Origin: Pseudomonas nitroreducens
Lineage (GTDB): Bacteria > Pseudomonadota > Gammaproteobacteria > Pseudomonadales > Pseudomonadaceae
Assembly: GCF_014204515.1 (NCBI RefSeq)
Contig: NZ_JACHLI010000002.1
Coordinates: 310,001 to 374,000 of the forward strand
Direction of reading: 5' to 3'
Length of the DNA: 64,000 bases
Under the pieces are notes generated by a model. It ran no database searches. It was not told the origin of the DNA and saw nothing but the letters and a program-made list of their open reading frames with translations. Of this stretch, positions 61,119 to 64,000 are shown one piece after another. Each line of letters starts with the position of its first letter. Positions within the stretch are counted from its first letter, which is position 1. The position numbers were made by a program, and so were the translations under genes.

Positions 61119-62528
61119 TCAGCGCCGCGAAATGTTCAGGACCTGGAGTTCGCTGAAGGCTTCGTAGCCGCGCTGGCCGCCCTCGTAGCCGAGGCCGCTC
61201 CACTTGTGCCCGCCCTTGGGCGCGCCGGGCTGGATATGGCCGTGCTGGTTGACCCAGGCCAGACCCGCTTCCAGTCGTGCGGCGATGGCTTCGCCGTGCG
61301 CCAGGTCGCGGGTCCACACCGAGGCGCCGAGGCCGTATGGGCTGGCATTGGCCTGGGCGATGGCGTCTTCCACATCGTCGAACGGGATGACCGGCAGCAC
61401 CGGGCCGAACTGTTCCTCGTCCACCAGCGCGACGCCGGCAGCGATGCCGCTGACCAGGGTCGGCGGGTAGAAGTAGCCGGGACCATCCGCTTGTGCGCCG
61501 CCGCTGTGGATGCGCGCGCCACGTGCTCTGGCGTCTTCCACCAGGGCGATGACCCGCTCCAGTTGCTGCGGATTGGTCAGCGGGCCGAGCTCGGTCTGCG
61601 GGTCCAGGCCGTGGCCGAGGCGGGTGCGCTGTGCGCGTTCAGCCAGGGCGGCCAGCAGCAGCTCGAACAGACTGGTGTGGACGTACAGGCGCTTGATCGC
61701 GAAGCACACCTGGCCGCTGTTCCAGAAAGCGCCCCAGAACAGCGGCTCGACGATGGCGTCGAGATCGGCGTCCTCCAGCACCAGTGCCGCGTCGTTGCCG
61801 CCCAGCTCCAGGGTCAGGCGCTTGAGGTCGTCGGCCGCGCGGGCATACAGGCGCTTGCCGGTGGCGACGCTGCCGGTGAAAGTCACGTGGCGCACGGCCG
61901 GATGGCGCGCCAGGTGCTCGCCGACCTCGCCGGCGCCGGCGATCACGTTGAGCACGCCAGCGGGGAACACATCGGCCAGCAGACGCGCCAGCAGCAGCGT
62001 GGACAGCGGCGTGTGTTCGGACGGCTTGGCCACCACGGTGTTGCCCGCGTGCAGGGCCGGCGCGATCTTCAGCACCAGCAGGATCAGCGGGACGTTCCAC
62101 GGGGTGATGGCGGCGACCACGCCCAGCGGCCGGCGGCTGATCTTCACCAGTCGCTCGCCGTCGTCGCGCAGCTCCGTGTCGGCAGGCAGGTCGAGGTGCG
62201 CGTGGTGCTCGAAGGTGGCGGCGACGCCGGCCACTTCCTCCAGGGTCGAGCGCAGTGGACGGCCCTGTTCGCGGGTGATCAGTTCGGCCAGCGCCTGGGC
62301 GTTCTCGCGCACGCGCTCGGCGGCGCGCGCCAGGCTCTGGCGGCGGCCATCGAAGTCGGCGGCCCAGGCCGGGAAGGCCCGGCTTGCGGCTGCCACCGCC
62401 TGGTCGACCTGTTCCAGGCTGGCGCGGGCGGCTTCGCCGACCAGTTCTTCGCTGGCCGGGTCGATGACCCGGTCGTAGTGCGCGGCCGCCTGCGGGCGGC
62501 CATCGATCAACAGTTCATGACGGGACAT
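61119..62528 (-). CDS. NAD(P)-dependent aldehyde dehydrogenase
   Basis: 469 residues from the ATG at 62528 with GAGGAG seven bases ahead. Catalytic residues of the ALDH superfamily are in place: N144 in PWNVPL, E241 in LELGGND and C275 in NSGQVCFA; the NAD site contains FTGSVATGKR (217-226). It would oxidise an aldehyde to its acid, likely the product of the alcohol oxidase encoded ten bases upstream. The stop is 32 bases before the MFS start. The specific aldehyde is unknown. Confidence 0.92.
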   Translation of the reverse strand: MSRHELLIDGRPQAAAHYDRVIDPASEELVGEAARASLEQVDQAVAAASRAFPAWAADFDGRRQSLARAAERVRENAQALAELITREQGRPLRSTLEEVAGVAATFEHHAHLDLPADTELRDDGERLVKISRRPLGVVAAITPWNVPLILLVLKIAPALHAGNTVVAKPSEHTPLSTLLLARLLADVFPAGVLNVIAGAGEVGEHLARHPAVRHVTFTGSVATGKRLYARAADDLKRLTLELGGNDAALVLEDADLDAIVEPLFWGAFWNSGQVCFAIKRLYVHTSLFELLLAALAERAQRTRLGHGLDPQTELGPLTNPQQLERVIALVEDARARGARIHSGGAQADGPGYFYPPTLVSGIAAGVALVDEEQFGPVLPVIPFDDVEDAIAQANASPYGLGASVWTRDLAHGEAIAARLEAGLAWVNQHGHIQPGAPKGGHKWSGLGYEGGQRGYEAFSELQVLNISRR

Positions 62529-62538
62529 GGCGGGCTCC

Positions 62539-64000
62539 TCAGGCACCGCCCAGGATGGCGTCGGCGATCTTCTCGGCGAGCATCAGGGTCGGCAGGTTGG
62601 TGTTGGCGGTGGGAATCACCGGGATGATCGAGGCGTCGGCGACCCGCAGGCCCTCGACGCCGTAGACGCGGCCGGCGCTGTCGACCACCGCTTGGGGATC
62701 GTTGGCGGCGCCGATGCGGCAGGTGCCGCTGGGGTGCCAGACGCCACCGATGTTCCGGCGCAGGTAGGCCTCCAGGGCGACGTCGTCATTGAGCAGCGCA
62801 TCGAGTTTCGGCCCGCCCGGCTGAGGCACGGCAAAGGGAGTGAGCGCCAGTTGCAGCTCGTAGCGCGCCAGCACCGGATGCTTGAACAGCCGCTGGATGA
62901 TGCGCAGCGCTACGCGGGCGCGTTGCAGGTCGCGCGGATCGGAGAGCAGGTTGAAGTCGACCTGGGGCGGGCTTGCCGGGTCGCGGTCACGCAGGGTCAG
63001 GCGGCCGCTGGAGCTGGGCTTGTTGATCCAGAACAGCGCGTGGGCGACGCCGCGCTCGGCGTCTGCGCCGACCGCCAGGTAGAGGTCCGATGGCGTCTGC
63101 GGATCGACGCCCGACGACACGCGGATGCCGAGCTGGTGCGAGGTGCCGGGGCGCGCCAGCACGGCATCGGAACGGGCCGCGTCGCTGAGCGTGGCGAAGG
63201 TGCCCAGCGAGCTGTGCTCCCACAGGTTGCCGCCGACGCCGGGGCGATCGGCGAGCACCTCGATGCCCAGTTCCTGCAACTGGCTGGCCGGGCCGATGCC
63301 GCTGCGCAGCAGGATGGCCGGGGAGTGCAGGGCGCCGGCGGCGAGGATGACTTCGCCGGCCTGGACGGTGATGCGCTCGCCATCGCGCAGCAGTTCGACG
63401 CCGGTGATGCGCTGGCCGTCGCGCTGCAGGCCGAGCACCTGGCTGTCGGTCCACAGCGTCAGGTTGGGCCGTGCGCGCACCTGTTCGTTGAGGTAGCCGC
63501 GGGCAGCGGAGACGCGCTGGCCATGTTCGAGGTTCACCGCCGGGGCGAAGTAGCCGTCGTCGAACACGCCGTTCTGGTCGCCGATGTCGCGTAGGCCTTC
63601 GGCTTGCAGCGCGGAGACCACGGAGCGGGTGAAGGGGGTCCAGTCGCCGGTGGCGACACGGCTGATCGGGATCGGCCCGTTGTGGCCATGCAGCGGGCCG
63701 GCGTAGTCGGTGTCGCGTTCGAGCTTGCGGAAGTAGGGCAGCACGTCGTCCCAGCCCCAGCCTGCGGCGCCCAGCGCCGCCCACTGGTCGTAGTCGCGCG
63801 GCAGGCCGCGGTTGGCCACCAGCACGTTGACGCTGGAGCCGCCGCCGAGCACGCGGGCCTGTTCGAGGTAGCGCTCGGGGCGCTCGACGCCTGCGGGCTG
63901 CGCGCCGTGGCGCACGCTCAGGTCCGGCCAGAAGTAGCGCTCGCGCAATTCCAGGCGCAGGCGGAAGGGATTGTGGCCGTCGAGGATTTCCGCTGGCGTG
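62539..64000 (-). CDS. GMC-family alcohol oxidoreductase (choline dehydrogenase-like), N-terminus beyond window
   Basis: The visible 487 residues enter from the right edge; the N-terminal FAD-binding GxGxxG segment lies outside. GMC signatures seen: VLGGGSSVNVLVANRG (GMC signature 1 region), ILAAGALHSPAILLRSGIGP (signature 2) and the C-terminal active-site region GGVWHPSGTCRIG, with its histidine, followed by RVADASIIPVIPTANTNLPT. Family enzymes oxidise alcohols with FAD. It begins an operon with the aldehyde dehydrogenase and MFS transporter, so an alcohol-to-acid route is inferred. The alcohol cannot be deduced. Confidence 0.9.
   Translation of the reverse strand, partial: TPAEILDGHNPFRLRLELRERYFWPDLSVRHGAQPAGVERPERYLEQARVLGGGSSVNVLVANRGLPRDYDQWAALGAAGWGWDDVLPYFRKLERDTDYAGPLHGHNGPIPISRVATGDWTPFTRSVVSALQAEGLRDIGDQNGVFDDGYFAPAVNLEHGQRVSAARGYLNEQVRARPNLTLWTDSQVLGLQRDGQRITGVELLRDGERITVQAGEVILAAGALHSPAILLRSGIGPASQLQELGIEVLADRPGVGGNLWEHSSLGTFATLSDAARSDAVLARPGTSHQLGIRVSSGVDPQTPSDLYLAVGADAERGVAHALFWINKPSSSGRLTLRDRDPASPPQVDFNLLSDPRDLQRARVALRIIQRLFKHPVLARYELQLALTPFAVPQPGGPKLDALLNDDVALEAYLRRNIGGVWHPSGTCRIGAANDPQAVVDSAGRVYGVEGLRVADASIIPVIPTANTNLPTLMLAEKIADAILGGA

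Overview
The window is GC-rich, almost fully coding DNA that looks chromosomal from a gammaproteobacterium, most likely a Pseudomonas in the broad sense. The reasons are the protein families present, the many GG-N10-GC (sigma-54) promoters, and intergenic palindromic repeats of the kind common in Pseudomonas. No rRNA, tRNA, CRISPR array, transposase or phage gene was seen. Species was not determined.

Left edge (1-5163): the end of a dmmAB-like amine demethylation operon, reading left and running off the window. It has a good sigma-54 promoter (1459-1473) and is followed upstream by a PAS protein plus a sigma-54 activator that lacks a receiver domain, the likely regulators. A small PilZ protein follows.

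Centre (5573-47486): a second, lateral-type (Flag-2) flagellar locus in three parts. Part 1 is flhA-flhB-fliR-fliQ-fliP-fliN-fliM reading left, divergent from lafK-fliEFGHIJ. Part 2 is flgM-flgN, then fliD-fliS-fliT-fliK-fliL-fliA-motA-motB, a convergent membrane regulator pair of ToxR/ToxS architecture, and the flagellin gene. Part 3 is flgA divergent from flgBCDEFGHIJKL and a lafW-like gene. The set can build export gate, C-ring, rod, hook, filament and stator, with its own sigma-28 and sigma-54 activator. No fliO, chemotaxis, flhF or flhG genes are present. Sigma-54-like sites precede fliD, flgB and the flagellin gene; a sigma-28-like site precedes fliM.

Between flagellar parts 2 and 3 (30063-35866) sits a six-gene phospholipid-type island: CDP-alcohol phosphatidyltransferase, hydrolase-methyltransferase fusion, PAP2-dual-specificity phosphatase fusion, a small membrane protein, an acyltransferase and a CdsA homologue. 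It resembles the poorly understood E. coli ynbABCD genes.

Right part (47809-64000): the mdtJI spermidine exporter pair; a SulP anion transporter; then a sulfur-acquisition island reading left. That island has an SsuD-like FMNH2 monooxygenase, two paralogues of the DszB desulfinase family (one with the Cys-His-Arg active site intact, one with Ser for Cys), an MFS protein and an ABC importer with two permeases and no secreted binding protein. A class II aldolase-like gene diverges from it behind a strong sigma-54 site. A hicAB toxin-antitoxin pair and an MFS-aldehyde dehydrogenase-GMC oxidoreductase operon finish the window, the last gene being cut by the edge.

Four recurring families of intergenic palindromes (70-140 bp) fill most gaps between transcription units. 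The strongest candidates for new biology are the DszB-like pair, the lipid island inside the flagellar locus, and the ToxR/ToxS-like pair beside the lateral flagellin gene.
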